A model generated the notes under the pieces. It saw only the letters and a program-made list of their open reading frames with translations, did no database searches and was not told the DNA's origin. This document shows, piece by piece, positions 1-10,622 of a DNA stretch of 64,000 bases; within the stretch, counting starts at the first letter, position 1; every line of letters starts with the position of its first letter. The stretch is from positions 817,861-881,860 of the forward strand of contig NZ_NOIG01000004.1 in NCBI RefSeq assembly GCF_002245625.1, in the 5' to 3' direction. This stretch comes from Acidovorax kalamii (GTDB lineage: Bacteria > Pseudomonadota > Gammaproteobacteria > Burkholderiales > Burkholderiaceae_C). A program made the translations under genes and the position numbers.

Positions 1-510
1 AAGTTCGGTGTGATCGTCTACAACCGCGACCGCACCAAGCTCACAGCCGAGTCCCTGGCCATCCTGGCCGAGCGCTGCCCCAACCTGATCGGCTTCAAGG
101 ACGGGGTGGGCAACATCGAGACCATGTCTTCCATCTACATGAAGCTGGGCGACCGCTTCTCGTACCTGGGTGGCCTGCCCACGGCCGAGGTGTATGCAGC
201 GGCCTACAAGGCGCTGGGCACGCCGGTGTATTCGTCGGCGGTGTTCAACTTCATCCCGAAGACGGCGATGGAGTTCTACAAGGCCGTGGCGGCCGACGAC
301 ATGGCCACGCAGCACCGGCTGCTCAAGGAGTTCTTCATGCCGTACCTGGCTATCCGCAACCGGGTGGAGGGCTATGGCGTGTCCATCATCAAGGCGGGGG
401 CGCGCATCGTGGGCCATGACGGCGGGCCGGTGCGGGCGCCGCTGACGGACCTCAAGCCCCATGAGGTGGAAGAGCTGGCTGCGCTGATCAAGAAGCTCGG
501 GCCGCAGTAA
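1..510 (+). CDS. kdgD: 5-dehydro-4-deoxyglucarate dehydratase, 3' part
   Basis: The frame is open from base 1 and its start lies left of the window; 169 residues and the stop are visible. Members of the DapA/NAL superfamily form a Schiff base on lysine. Here the GFKDG motif places that lysine at fragment residue 33 (bases 97-99), and a YNRD motif precedes it. The enzyme dehydrates and decarboxylates 5-keto-4-deoxy-D-glucarate to 2-oxoglutarate semialdehyde in the cytoplasm. A Bug receptor and glucarate dehydratase follow on the same strand, which supports a glucarate/galactarate catabolic operon and this substrate over dihydrodipicolinate. The visible half carries the [10 protein letters not shown] stretch typical of KdgD. 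The N-terminal half cannot be assessed. Confidence 0.85.
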   Translation, partial: KFGVIVYNRDRTKLTAESLAILAERCPNLIGFKDGVGNIETMSSIYMKLGDRFSYLGGLPTAEVYAAAYKALGTPVYSSAVFNFIPKTAMEFYKAVAADDMATQHRLLKEFFMPYLAIRNRVEGYGVSIIKAGARIVGHDGGPVRAPLTDLKPHEVEELAALIKKLGPQ

Positions 511-589
511 GCCTCGCCTTTTTCCCCTAATCAACCCCCGCCCAAGGCCCCGCAGAGGGCCATCGACCATCCCTTTTGGAGACACATCC

Positions 590-1573
590 ATGTTCCTTGC
601 CAAGAAACTCCTGTTCATCGCCAGCGCTTGCAGCGTGGCCTTTGCCGCATCAGCGCAGTCAGCCGCCCCCAGTAACTGGCCCGACAAGCCTGTGACCATC
701 GTTGTTCCATTCCCTGCCGGTGGCTCCACCGACATGGTGGCCCGCGCCATGGCACAGCAGATGGGCGACAAGCTGGGGCAGAACTTTGTGGTGGACAACC
801 GTCCTGGCGCCACAGGCACGCTGGGTGCAGGCGCAGTCAAGCGCGCCGCGCCAGATGGGTACACGCTGCTGGTGTCGTCGCTCGGTGCCTTTGTCGTGGC
901 GCCGCACCTGCTCAAGAGCGTGCCTTATGACGCGCTCAAGGACTTCGACTACATCACCGTGCCCGTGCAGGCGCCCAATGTGCTGGTGGCCTCGCCGGGC
1001 CAGAAGGCCCGTACGGTGAAGGAGGTGATCGCCCAGCTGAAGGCCAATCCCGGCAAGGTGAGTTTCGCGACGTCTGGCAACGGCTCTTCAGACCACCTTT
1101 CAGCCGAAGTGTTCTGGCAGCAAACCGGCACCGAAGGCCTGCACATCCCTTACAAGGGGGGCGCCCCGGCCATCAATGACCTGTTGGGCGGGCAGGTGGA
1201 CTTTTCGTTCCAGAACGTGAATGCCGTGCTGCAGCACATTCGCGCAGGCAAGCTGCATGCGATCGCAGTGACCGGCGACAAACGCAGCCCTGTGCTGCCC
1301 GATGTACCCACGCTGGCCGAAGCGGGTGTAGCTGGTGCCGAGGTGTACTCCTGGCAAGGCATGGCGGCGCCCAAGGGGTTGCCCGCCTCCGTCAAACAAA
1401 AGCTGGCAGACGCCGCCATCGCGGCGATCAATGACACCGCAGTCAAGAAGCGCATGCTGGATCTGGGCCTGGAGATTGTGGCCAGCACGCCCGAGGCCTT
1501 CACCGCCTACCAGGCGCGCGAGTTCGCACGCTGGAAGACAGTGATTGAGACGCGAAAAATCACTGCTGATTGA
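590..1573 (+). CDS. Bug family (TctC-like) periplasmic substrate-binding receptor
   Basis: A 327-residue protein, the usual Bug length. A signal peptide covers roughly residues 1-22 (hydrophobic [16 protein letters not shown]). The receptor fold follows, with the early family motif [15 protein letters not shown] and a later [18 protein letters not shown]. Bug proteins bind small carboxylates in the periplasm for tripartite tricarboxylate (TctABC) transporters. No TctA or TctB membrane gene is visible, so it may use a shared transporter elsewhere. Its position between kdgD and gudD suggests D-glucarate or a related aldarate as ligand; this is inference from context. The ATG is preceded by a GGAG-like Shine-Dalgarno at about 577-581. 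Confidence 0.85.
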   Translation: MFLAKKLLFIASACSVAFAASAQSAAPSNWPDKPVTIVVPFPAGGSTDMVARAMAQQMGDKLGQNFVVDNRPGATGTLGAGAVKRAAPDGYTLLVSSLGAFVVAPHLLKSVPYDALKDFDYITVPVQAPNVLVASPGQKARTVKEVIAQLKANPGKVSFATSGNGSSDHLSAEVFWQQTGTEGLHIPYKGGAPAINDLLGGQVDFSFQNVNAVLQHIRAGKLHAIAVTGDKRSPVLPDVPTLAEAGVAGAEVYSWQGMAAPKGLPASVKQKLADAAIAAINDTAVKKRMLDLGLEIVASTPEAFTAYQAREFARWKTVIETRKITAD

Positions 1574-1620
1574 GTTTCTCCACGGGGCATTGGCGTGCCC
1601 CATCCCGTTTCCCGAACACC

Positions 1621-2973
1621 ATGACCAACTCTTCCATCCCCTCCGCCACCAGCACCCCTGTCATCACCGAACTGCGCGTCGTGCCCGTGGCGGGCCATGA
1701 CAGCATGCTCATGAACCTGAGCGGCGCGCACGGCCCCTTCTTTACGCGCAACCTGCTCATCCTGCGCGACAGTGCAGGCAACACCGGGGTGGGTGAGGTG
1801 CCCGGCGGCGAGAAGATCCGCCAGACCATCGAGGATGCGCGCCCGCTGATTGTGGGCAGCCCCATCGGCCAGCACAACGCCGTGCTCAACGCCATGCGCG
1901 CCCAGTTCGCCGACCGCGATGCGGGCGGGCGCGGCCTGCAGACCTTTGACCTGCGCGTCACCATCCATGCCGTGACGGCGGTGGAGTCTGCTTTCCTCGA
2001 CCTGCTGGGCCAGCATCTCGGGGTGCCCGTGGCCGCGCTGCTGGGCGACGGCGTGCAGCGAACATCGGTGCAAATGCTGGGCTACCTGTTCTACGTGGGC
2101 GACCGCGGAAAGACCGACTTGGCCTATCGCACCGAGCCCGGTGCAGACAACGACTGGTTTCGCTTGCGCAACGAGAAGGCCATGACGGCCGAGGGCATCG
2201 TGCGCCTGGCCGAGGTCGCGTATGAGCGCTATGGCTTTGCCGACTTCAAGCTCAAGGGCGGTGTGCTGCGGGGCGAGGAAGAGGTCGAGGCCATCCGCGC
2301 GCTGCACGAGCGTTTTCCCGAAGCGCGCGTGACGCTGGACCCGAACGGCGGCTGGCTGCTGAAAGACGCGGTCCGTCTCACCCGCGACCTACACGGTGTG
2401 ATGGCTTATGCCGAAGACCCCTGCGGCGCCGAAGGCGTGTTCTCGGGCCGCGAGGTGATGGCCGAGTTCCGCCGCGCTACGGGGCTCCCCACGGCCACCA
2501 ACATGGTGGCCACCGACTGGCGCGAAATGGCGCACAGCCTGGCGCTGCAGTCCGTCGATATTCCGCTGGCCGACCCGCACTTCTGGACGATGGCGGGATC
2601 GGTGCGCGTGGCGCAGATGTGCCAGGCCTTCGGCCTGACCTGGGGCTCGCACTCCAACAACCATTTCGATGTGTCGCTGGCGATGTTCACGCACGTGGGC
2701 GCCGCCGCTCCGGGCCGCGTCACGGCCATCGACACACACTGGATCTGGCAGGACGGCGAGCGTTTGACAAAGCAGCCGTTCCAGATCCGAAACGGCTTCA
2801 TCGAGCTGCCCAAGGAGCCTGGCCTGGGTGTGGAGTTGGACATGGACCAAGTGGAGCGGGCTCACCGCCTGTACCTGCAGCATGGCCTGGGCGCGCGCGA
2901 CGACGCGATTGCCATGCAGTACCTGATCCCAGGCTGGAAGTTCAACAACAAGTCGCCTTGCATGGTACGCTGA
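1621..2973 (+). CDS. gudD: Glucarate dehydratase (enolase superfamily)
   Basis: 450 residues, matching E. coli GudD (446). The open frame extends up to 1570, but ATG 1621 gives the family length and N-terminus. Enolase-superfamily residues are present: Lys pair in FKLKGG (210/212), Asp in TLDPNGG (240), the acidic cluster AEDPCGAE (265-271), Asn in ATNMVAT, and His in SHSNNH. It dehydrates D-glucarate (and often L-idarate) to 5-keto-4-deoxyglucarate, the substrate of the kdgD product upstream, so kdgD, receptor and gudD form uptake plus the first two catabolic steps. The next gene is convergent, so gudD is probably last in the operon. Confidence 0.93.
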   Translation: MTNSSIPSATSTPVITELRVVPVAGHDSMLMNLSGAHGPFFTRNLLILRDSAGNTGVGEVPGGEKIRQTIEDARPLIVGSPIGQHNAVLNAMRAQFADRDAGGRGLQTFDLRVTIHAVTAVESAFLDLLGQHLGVPVAALLGDGVQRTSVQMLGYLFYVGDRGKTDLAYRTEPGADNDWFRLRNEKAMTAEGIVRLAEVAYERYGFADFKLKGGVLRGEEEVEAIRALHERFPEARVTLDPNGGWLLKDAVRLTRDLHGVMAYAEDPCGAEGVFSGREVMAEFRRATGLPTATNMVATDWREMAHSLALQSVDIPLADPHFWTMAGSVRVAQMCQAFGLTWGSHSNNHFDVSLAMFTHVGAAAPGRVTAIDTHWIWQDGERLTKQPFQIRNGFIELPKEPGLGVELDMDQVERAHRLYLQHGLGARDDAIAMQYLIPGWKFNNKSPCMVR

Positions 2974-3020
2974 GCACGCGCCGTTGGTTGTCCCCCTCGT
3001 TTCTCAGAGGTTCCGCAGCA

Positions 3021-3059
3021 GGGCATCCGCACATGGGCGGGTGCCCCCTGATTCTTTTT
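3021..3059 (+). terminator. Possible terminator after gudD
   Basis: A ten-pair stem with one G-T wobble (GGGCATCCGC / GCGGGTGCCC, six-base loop) lies between the convergent gudD and PadR genes. A CCTGATTC spacer and a run of five T follow. The T run is offset from the stem, so efficiency is uncertain. Confidence 0.35.
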
Positions 3060-3088
3060 GAGGGGCATCCCCGGCGCTGCACTCCCGC

Positions 3089-3625
3089 TCAGGCTGCAGG
3101 GTCGCCCAGTATCTCCAGCGCCTCTTTCGCGATCGCCAGCGACAACTGCTCCTGCAGGATGCCGGCCTTGAGCACCAGGTGCTGCAGACGGCGTTCGCGG
3201 CTCGGCTCCTTGCCGAGGAAGTCGCGCTGCTCGATGCGCTGGTAAACATCCAGCTTTGCCTGGTGCATGGCTTGGCGTCTGGCAATTTCCTGCGCCAGCC
3301 CGGCGGGGCCGATGGCTGCTTCAGCGCGCAAGCGCACCATGAGCTCGTCGCGCAGGGGCGTGGGGTCTTGTTGCTCCGCGATCCAGCGGCGCAGCTCTTT
3401 ACGGCCTGCGGGCAGCAGGCGGAACTGGCGCTTGCGGCCGCGGCCCGTCTCGGCCGGCAGGGCCTCGATCCAGAGCGCTTCCTCCAGCCGCGCCAGCTCG
3501 CGGTAGATCTGCTGGTGCGTGGCGTGCCAGAAGTAGCCGATGGACTTGTCGAAGCGCTCGGCAAGCTCGGAGCCCGAGCAGGGGTGCTCGACCAAGGCGG
3601 TGAGGAGGGCGTGGGGAAGGGACAT
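3089..3625 (-). CDS. PadR family transcriptional regulator
   Basis: 178 residues. The N-terminal winged helix (about 1-75) contains GSELAERF and the QQIYRELARLE segment typical of PadR recognition and wing regions. The C-terminal half (about 90-170) is the helical Vir_act_alpha_C dimerisation domain with ARRQAMHQAKLDVYQRIEQ. PadR proteins usually repress a neighbouring enzyme gene and respond to a small molecule. It is transcribed divergently from the fadH-like gene, and two near-identical palindromes lie in the 150-bp gap, so it probably controls itself and the oxidoreductase. The inducer is unknown. Confidence 0.88.
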   Translation of the reverse strand: MSLPHALLTALVEHPCSGSELAERFDKSIGYFWHATHQQIYRELARLEEALWIEALPAETGRGRKRQFRLLPAGRKELRRWIAEQQDPTPLRDELMVRLRAEAAIGPAGLAQEIARRQAMHQAKLDVYQRIEQRDFLGKEPSRERRLQHLVLKAGILQEQLSLAIAKEALEILGDPAA

Positions 3626-3696
3626 CGGAAGCAGAAAGGCGCGAAGGACGATTCGGAACTTGCCATCTTGCCTGAATCGGGAGTGCTTTCCATTTT

Positions 3697-3754
3697 TTTA
3701 TGCAACCGGTTGCATAAACGTGGGATGCTGGCTACATTTGTGCAACTGGTTGCA
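3697..3754. promoter_or_regulatory. Paired palindromic operators, probably for the PadR protein
   Basis: Two copies of the core TGCAACYGGTTGCA lie 40 bp apart centre to centre (3701-3714 and 3741-3754), about four helical turns. The first sits in a perfect 22-bp palindrome at 3697-3718. The second is the same core with one central mismatch, followed again by TAAA, and ends 7 bp before the AAGGAG Shine-Dalgarno of the fadH-like gene. The ATGCAAC..GTTGCAT type fits known PadR operators; assignment to this regulator is inference from position. Confidence 0.7.
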
Positions 3755-3763
3755 TAAACATAA

Positions 3764-5845
<2,082 letters not shown>

Positions 5846-5876
5846 TTTCCTTCAATCCACTCAGAGGAGACATTCC

Positions 5877-6317
5877 GTGACCGAAGCCCCGAAGAACATT
5901 CACCCCGCCGTCGCCCGATCGCTCGACACCTGGCACCACATGGTGGCCAGCCGCGACCTCTCAAACCTGCTGTCCATCGTGCACCCCGACGCGGTGTTCC
6001 GCTCGCCCATGGCGAACACGGCCTACACCTCGGCCCCGGCGTTGATGCTGGCTCTGTCCACCGTGATCCAGGTGTTCGAAGACTTCACCTACCACCGCCA
6101 ACTGACCACCGATGACGGCCTGAACATCGTGCTGGAGTTCAGCGCCCGTGTGGGCGACAAGCAGCTCAAGGGCATCGACCTCGTGCGCTTCAACGAGCAG
6201 GGTCAGATCACAGAGTTCGAAGTCATGGTGCGTCCCCTGAGCGGCCTGCAGGCCCTGGGTACGGAAATGGGCGCGCGCCTAGGGGATAAGTTGCCCGCCT
6301 TCAAGGCCAAGGCCTGA
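5877..6317 (+). CDS. Nuclear transport factor 2-like (SnoaL-type) protein
   Basis: 146 residues from GTG 5877, chosen because AGAGGAGA lies directly before it; upstream in-frame codons overlap fadH. The small cone-shaped NTF2 fold is suggested by the opening helix DTWHHMVASRDLSNLLSIVHPDAVFRSP and the alternating strands after it (FTYHRQL, LNIVLEFSARV, LVRFNEQGQITEFEVMVRP). Family members are ligand-binding proteins, isomerases or cyclases. It is probably cotranscribed with fadH under PadR control and may handle a related substrate. No catalytic residue can be assigned from sequence alone. Confidence 0.75.
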   Translation: MTEAPKNIHPAVARSLDTWHHMVASRDLSNLLSIVHPDAVFRSPMANTAYTSAPALMLALSTVIQVFEDFTYHRQLTTDDGLNIVLEFSARVGDKQLKGIDLVRFNEQGQITEFEVMVRPLSGLQALGTEMGARLGDKLPAFKAKA

Positions 6318-6324
6318 AAGGCAA

Positions 6325-6357
6325 AGGAGGACCGCACCTGGCTGGTGCGGTCCTCCT
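6325..6357. terminator. Strong hairpin between convergent genes
   Basis: A perfect 14-bp stem (AGGAGGACCGCACC with its complement) and a five-base loop separate the NTF2-like gene from the sensor kinase. On the minus strand it is followed by TTTGCCTTTC, so it may stop transcription of the kinase operon. The T tract is weak in both directions. Confidence 0.5.
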
Positions 6358-6408
6358 GCATGGCTTTCTGGTGAATGCCGTATTCCGTGAACGCGGTGTG
6401 GTAGCAAG

Positions 6409-7932
6409 CTAGAGTTTGTCCTCGGCGCGGCGGCGCGGAAGTTGCCGCTTGACGGAGGGGCGTTGCAAGCGCTGTTTGGGGTCCACGCCATCGGGCAGAT
6501 CCGTGGCGCGCTGCAATTGCAGGTGGGCCACTAGCCCTCCGGTGCTGGAGTTGGCCAGGGCAAAAATCCCTCCCATGCGCTGCACCGTCTTGTCCACGAT
6601 GGACAAGCCGAGGCCCGCACCCGCAGCCGCCGTACGCGCCGAGTCGCCCCGGAAGAACGGCTTGGTCAGGTTGGACAGCTGCTCGGGGGGAACCCCCGCG
6701 CCATGGTCGCGCAGCTTGACCAGTACCCAGCGCTCGCGGCTTTTGGCGACGATGTCCACGCTGGTGATGCCTGTTTCCTCGGTTTTTCCATAGCGTCGGG
6801 CGTTTTCCAGCAGGTTGGATATCACGCGGGCCAGCTCCACTTCATCGGCCAGCACGTTCAGGTCCTCGGGCACGTTCATGGTGATCTGCAGTTCCCGGTG
6901 GTCCTGCACGGCATACACACAGGACGAAACCACCGCATGCAGATTGATGGGGGTGAGTGTGACGTGGTCGGGCCGCGCGTAGTCGAGGAACTTGTCGATG
7001 GTGGCGTCGAGCTGCACGATGTCGGCCACCATGTGCTCGCGGGCCACCTCGTCGGTCACGCTCATCTCGGTTTCCAGCCGCAGGCGCGCCAGTGGCGTAC
7101 GCAGGTCGTGCGAGATACCGGCCAGCATCACCGCACGGTCTTGCTCCAGCTTGGCGAGTTTCTGGGCCATGCGGTTGAAGCCGATGTTCACCTCGCGGAT
7201 TTCGCTGGTCACCACCTCTTCGTCCAGATGGCTGGCAGCAAAGTCTCCGTCCTTGACCCGATTGGCCGCATAGGACAGTTGCTTGAGCGGGCGATTGATC
7301 AGGCGCGCAATGGCAGCTGCGCCCGCCAGCGAGAGTGCGGCGGCCGTGATCAGCCATATCAGCCAGGTGCGACCACCGGCCGGGCTGAAGCGCGAGCGGT
7401 CCATCAGCAACCAGTTGGGGTCGCCGTTGATGTTGAAACCCACCCACAGGCCGTTTTCCCCATTCACGCTCTGGGCCACGATGGTGTCGGGCCCCAGGCG
7501 CATGGTCAGCTCGTCGGTCAGCCGGTTGCCCAGGGCGGTCGGGTCCAGCAGCGCATACTTGTCCTTGGGCTCGCGAGGCAGGATGCGCACGCCCTCCTGG
7601 TCGGCCATGGTCTTGATGAGGGACACGCGTGCGATGGCGTCGGAGTGCACCAGTGCAGCACGGCTCAGGTTGACAAGCGACGCAATCTGCTGGGCAGTCT
7701 GCAGTGTGCGCGGCTCGAATTCAAGCGCGCGCAAGGTCTGCAGCCATGCCAGGATGCTGCCCACCAGCAGCAGCGCCAGCAGGAAAAAAGTGCGCCAGAA
7801 CAGGTTGAGGCCCACACGTGCGCGCTGCTCCCGCGCCCGGCGGATAGCCTCCAGGGGCGCGGGGCTGGTGGCCTCCGAGGCCGTCACCGATTTGTGAGAC
7901 GACTGCCTGGGCTTGCCCTCGGTCTTGTACAT
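6409..7932 (-). CDS. EnvZ-like sensor histidine kinase
   Basis: 507 residues from ATG 7932. Longer in-frame starts would overlap the regulator gene. The order is a cytoplasmic tail, a first membrane helix (about 43-64), a periplasmic region (65-187), a second helix (188-210), HAMP, an H-box ISHDLRTPL with phospho-accepting His275, and an ATPase domain with LLENARRYG (N box) and GAGLGLSIV (G box). It should autophosphorylate and pass phosphate to Asp59 of the adjacent regulator; only 11 bp separate the genes. The pair resembles EnvZ/OmpR and Bordetella RisS/RisA. The signal is unknown; envelope or osmotic stress is inferred from homology. The C-terminus is basic (KRQLPRRR). Confidence 0.88.
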   Translation of the reverse strand: MYKTEGKPRQSSHKSVTASEATSPAPLEAIRRAREQRARVGLNLFWRTFFLLALLLVGSILAWLQTLRALEFEPRTLQTAQQIASLVNLSRAALVHSDAIARVSLIKTMADQEGVRILPREPKDKYALLDPTALGNRLTDELTMRLGPDTIVAQSVNGENGLWVGFNINGDPNWLLMDRSRFSPAGGRTWLIWLITAAALSLAGAAAIARLINRPLKQLSYAANRVKDGDFAASHLDEEVVTSEIREVNIGFNRMAQKLAKLEQDRAVMLAGISHDLRTPLARLRLETEMSVTDEVAREHMVADIVQLDATIDKFLDYARPDHVTLTPINLHAVVSSCVYAVQDHRELQITMNVPEDLNVLADEVELARVISNLLENARRYGKTEETGITSVDIVAKSRERWVLVKLRDHGAGVPPEQLSNLTKPFFRGDSARTAAAGAGLGLSIVDKTVQRMGGIFALANSSTGGLVAHLQLQRATDLPDGVDPKQRLQRPSVKRQLPRRRAEDKL

Positions 7933-7943
7933 GGGCAGATCAA

Positions 7944-8675
7944 TCAGCTCGTGCCGTCCGGCACGAACACGTAGCCCACGCCCCACACAGTCTGGATATA
8001 GCGCGGCGCTGCGGCATCCACTTCCACCAGTTTGCGCAGGCGCGAGACCTGCACGTCCAGGCTCCGGTCAAAGGGCTCGAACTCGCGGCCACGGGCCAGC
8101 AAGGCCAGTTTTTCGCGCGACAGGGGCTGGCGCGGGTGGCGCACCAGGGCCTTGAGCATGGCGAACTCGCCGGTGGTCAGGGGCAGTTCCTCACCATTGC
8201 GCTGCAGGGCGCGCGTGCCCAGGTCGAAGGTGAAGGGGCCAAAGGTCACGACCTCGTTGTCGCCCGATGGGGCACCGGGTGCTTCCTGGGCAGGGCGGCG
8301 GCGCAGCACTGCGTGGATGCGCGCCAGCAGCTCGCGGGGGTTGAAAGGCTTGCCCAGGTAGTCGTCGGCGCCCACTTCCAGGCCCACGATGCGGTCTACG
8401 TCCTCGCCCTTGGCGGTGAGCATGATGATGGGCGTGCGGTCGTTGGCGGCCCGCAGGCGGCGGCAAATCGAGAGGCCATCTTCCCCGGGCATCATCAGGT
8501 CCAGCACGATGATGTCCACCGTTTCGCGCAGCAGCAGGCGGTTCAGTGCCTTCCCGTCTTCGGCGACCATGACTTCAAAGCCCTCTTGCGTGAGGTAGCG
8601 GCGCAGCAGATCGCGGATTCGCGCGTCATCGTCCACCACCAGTACTTTGTCGGTGCGATTGGTTGTTGTGGCCAT
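7944..8675 (-). CDS. ompR: OmpR family response regulator
   Basis: 243 residues. The receiver domain has the acidic pocket VVDDD (15-17), phospho-acceptor Asp59 in VLDLMMPGEDG and the conserved Lys of GKPF near 108. A winged-helix DNA-binding domain of the OmpR/PhoB type follows (about 140-240), with RSLDVQVSRLRKLVE and IQTVWGVGYVF. It is first in an operon with the EnvZ-like kinase. TTGTAACA and its reverse complement TGTTACAA flank the promoter region upstream and resemble OmpR half-sites, so autoregulation is possible. The symbol follows the best-known relative; RisA is the Bordetella counterpart. Confidence 0.88.
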   Translation of the reverse strand: MATTTNRTDKVLVVDDDARIRDLLRRYLTQEGFEVMVAEDGKALNRLLLRETVDIIVLDLMMPGEDGLSICRRLRAANDRTPIIMLTAKGEDVDRIVGLEVGADDYLGKPFNPRELLARIHAVLRRRPAQEAPGAPSGDNEVVTFGPFTFDLGTRALQRNGEELPLTTGEFAMLKALVRHPRQPLSREKLALLARGREFEPFDRSLDVQVSRLRKLVEVDAAAPRYIQTVWGVGYVFVPDGTS

Positions 8676-8693
8676 GTTGATCCCAAGTCCAAT

Positions 8694-8769
8694 TTGTAAC
8701 AGAGCCGATTCTGACCACTTGGAACGCCGAAGTTCGGTTTTTGGGGGCTGGTTTGACCAACTGTTACAA
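8694..8769. promoter_or_regulatory. Inverted pair of OmpR-like half-sites
   Basis: TTGTAACA at 8694-8701 and its exact reverse complement TGTTACAA at 8762-8769 lie in the 215-bp gap between the divergent ompR-like and SIMPL genes. They contain the TGTAACA / GTTACA half-site found in OmpR operators. The role as operator is inference; no clear -35/-10 pair was identified around them. Confidence 0.35.
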
Positions 8770-8890
8770 GTTTTGCCCGACTTCTCACACTCGCCACTGT
8801 GATTTCACGGGGCAGTGCTTTACAGCGGGTAAGGTGGCGGCCTGCGCAATCGGATCATCTGTTGCGCGCTCTTTCGAAAAGGCCATCACC

Positions 8891-9604
8891 ATGAAAATCA
8901 CGACCCGTCTGGTCACCGCTGCAGCTTTGCTGGCCTGTTTTGGCGCGGCCATGGCGCAGACAGCCACCCCCCAGGAGCCACGCAACGTGGTGCAGCTGTC
9001 GGCCTCTGGCACGGTCGAAGCGCAGCAAGACCTGCTGGTGCTCACTCTCTCAGCCGCCAAAGACGGCCCGGACGCCGCAACCGTGCAGGCCCAGCTCAAG
9101 CAGGCGCTCGATGCAGCCCTGACCGAAGCCAAGCGCACTGCGCAGCCGGGGCAACTTGATGTGCGCACCGGTCCCTTTGGTCTGTACCCCCGCTATGCCA
9201 AGGACGGCAAGATCAATGGCTGGCAGGGCCGGGCAGAGATGGTGCTGGAGGGGCGTGACTTTGCACGCATCACTGCGGCGGCGGGCAAGATTCCATCCAT
9301 GCCCATCAGCCAGGTCGCTTTTGCACTCTCGCGCGAGGCCCGTGCCAAGGTTGAAACCGAGGCGCAGACCCTGGCCATCGATCAGTTCAAGGCGCGTGCG
9401 GCCGAGTTGGCCAAGGGCTTTGGTTTTGCCAACTACAGCCTGCGCGAAGTGGCGGTGAACAGCAACGAGATGTCGCCCGGTCCCCGTCCGCGCATAATGG
9501 CGATGGAGGCCAAGACCTCGTCATTCTCTGATGCGGCGGTGCCCGTGGAGGCGGGCAAGGCGCAGGTGGTGGTGACTGTTTCCGGCTCCGTACAAATGCG
9601 CTGA
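8891..9604 (+). CDS. SIMPL-domain (DUF541, YggE-like) periplasmic protein
   Basis: 237 residues from ATG 8891, the start that places a signal peptide at the N-terminus (LVTAAALLACFGAAMAQ, cleavage near 21). The SIMPL domain follows, with the typical opening VVQLSASGTVEAQQDLLVLTLS and the later IDQFKARAAELAKGFGF. E. coli YggE, the best-known member, is a periplasmic or outer-membrane-associated oligomer linked to oxidative stress tolerance; the molecular activity is not established. It is divergent from the two-component system and shares its upstream region, so control by the OmpR-like regulator is possible. Confidence 0.85.
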   Translation: MKITTRLVTAAALLACFGAAMAQTATPQEPRNVVQLSASGTVEAQQDLLVLTLSAAKDGPDAATVQAQLKQALDAALTEAKRTAQPGQLDVRTGPFGLYPRYAKDGKINGWQGRAEMVLEGRDFARITAAAGKIPSMPISQVAFALSREARAKVETEAQTLAIDQFKARAAELAKGFGFANYSLREVAVNSNEMSPGPRPRIMAMEAKTSSFSDAAVPVEAGKAQVVVTVSGSVQMR

Positions 9605-9711
9605 GGCTGGCGGCCTTCGATCGCCTGCGACGTCGGTGGAACAGGCCATGCGCCGCGTGGCCTGGAATTCTCAGCTTCGTCGTGTGGTTGCATGCCGCCA
9701 GCAGGCCGTGC

Positions 9712-10491
9712 TCAAAGGGCCTGCCCGCCCGACACCTCAATCCGTTGTGCCGTCACCCAGCGGTTGGCGGGTGCCAGCAGGCCCGCCACCATGGGGCCAA
9801 TGTCATCGGGCAGGCCCACGCGGCCCAGGGCTGTCATCTGGGCCAGATGCTGGTTGAGTTCGGGGTTGTCGCGCACCACGCCGCCGCCGAAATCGGTTTC
9901 GATGGCTCCTGGCGCCACTGTGTTGACGGTGATGCTGCGCGCGCCGAGCTCTTTGGCCAGGTAGCGCGTCAGCACCTCCACGGCCCCCTTGGCTGCCGCG
10001 TAGGCCGCATAGCCCGGGAGCGACAGGCGGGTGAGACCAGTCGAAAAATTCACGATGCGTCCCCCATTCGCAATCAGCGGGAGCAGCGCCTGTGTGAGAA
10101 AGAACACCCCTTTGAAGTGCACGTTGACGAGGTGATCGAACTGCGCCTCGCTTGTAGTGGCAAACGCCGCATAGTCCCCGTGGCCAGCATTGTTCACAAG
10201 GTGATCAAGATCAGTGCGTTGCCAGATTGTCTGCAGCGCAGTGCGCAGGTGCTCGGTAAAGGTGCTGAAGGTGGCAATATGGCCGGTATCGAGCTGCAAC
10301 GCCACGGCCCGGCGGCCCAGGGCCTGGATTTCGGCCACGGCAGCCTGCGCTTCCTCGGCCTGGCTGCGGTAGGTGATGACCACATCACCACCGCCCCTGG
10401 CGATGCTCAGCGCGGTGTTGCGGCCCAGGCCCCGGCTGCCGCCAGTGACCAGCGAGATGGTGGGATTGTGCAAGGTGGTGTTTGGTGTCAT
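9712..10491 (-). CDS. SDR family oxidoreductase
   Basis: 259-residue classical short-chain dehydrogenase: cofactor motif TGGSRGLG near 16-23, LVNNAGHGD near 99, catalytic Ser in NFSTGL and YAAAK (Tyr/Lys) around 158-162, and C-terminal ERVGLPDDI-like positions (GRVGLPDDIGPMVAGLL). The substrate is unknown; TYRSQ after beta-2 suggests NADP(H) preference. It is transcribed divergently from an AraC-type regulator 131 bp away, a frequent regulator/target arrangement. Confidence 0.88.
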   Translation of the reverse strand: MTPNTTLHNPTISLVTGGSRGLGRNTALSIARGGGDVVITYRSQAEEAQAAVAEIQALGRRAVALQLDTGHIATFSTFTEHLRTALQTIWQRTDLDHLVNNAGHGDYAAFATTSEAQFDHLVNVHFKGVFFLTQALLPLIANGGRIVNFSTGLTRLSLPGYAAYAAAKGAVEVLTRYLAKELGARSITVNTVAPGAIETDFGGGVVRDNPELNQHLAQMTALGRVGLPDDIGPMVAGLLAPANRWVTAQRIEVSGGQAL

Positions 10492-10622
10492 GGTGAACTC
10501 CTGTGTGTGATGTCATCCAGTGTCCGGTTCCATGGTCCGTGTTGGTTGCCGAAATCGCTCCGGTTTTTGCCTGATTCTCCAAATTCAGCGCCGGAAGATC
10601 TACAAACCGGTACGCTTGCGGC

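Noticed and set aside
6703-7974. Long plus-strand frame opposite the histidine kinase
   Set aside because: Antisense shadow rich in His, Gln and Gly; the kinase on the other strand has all its motifs.
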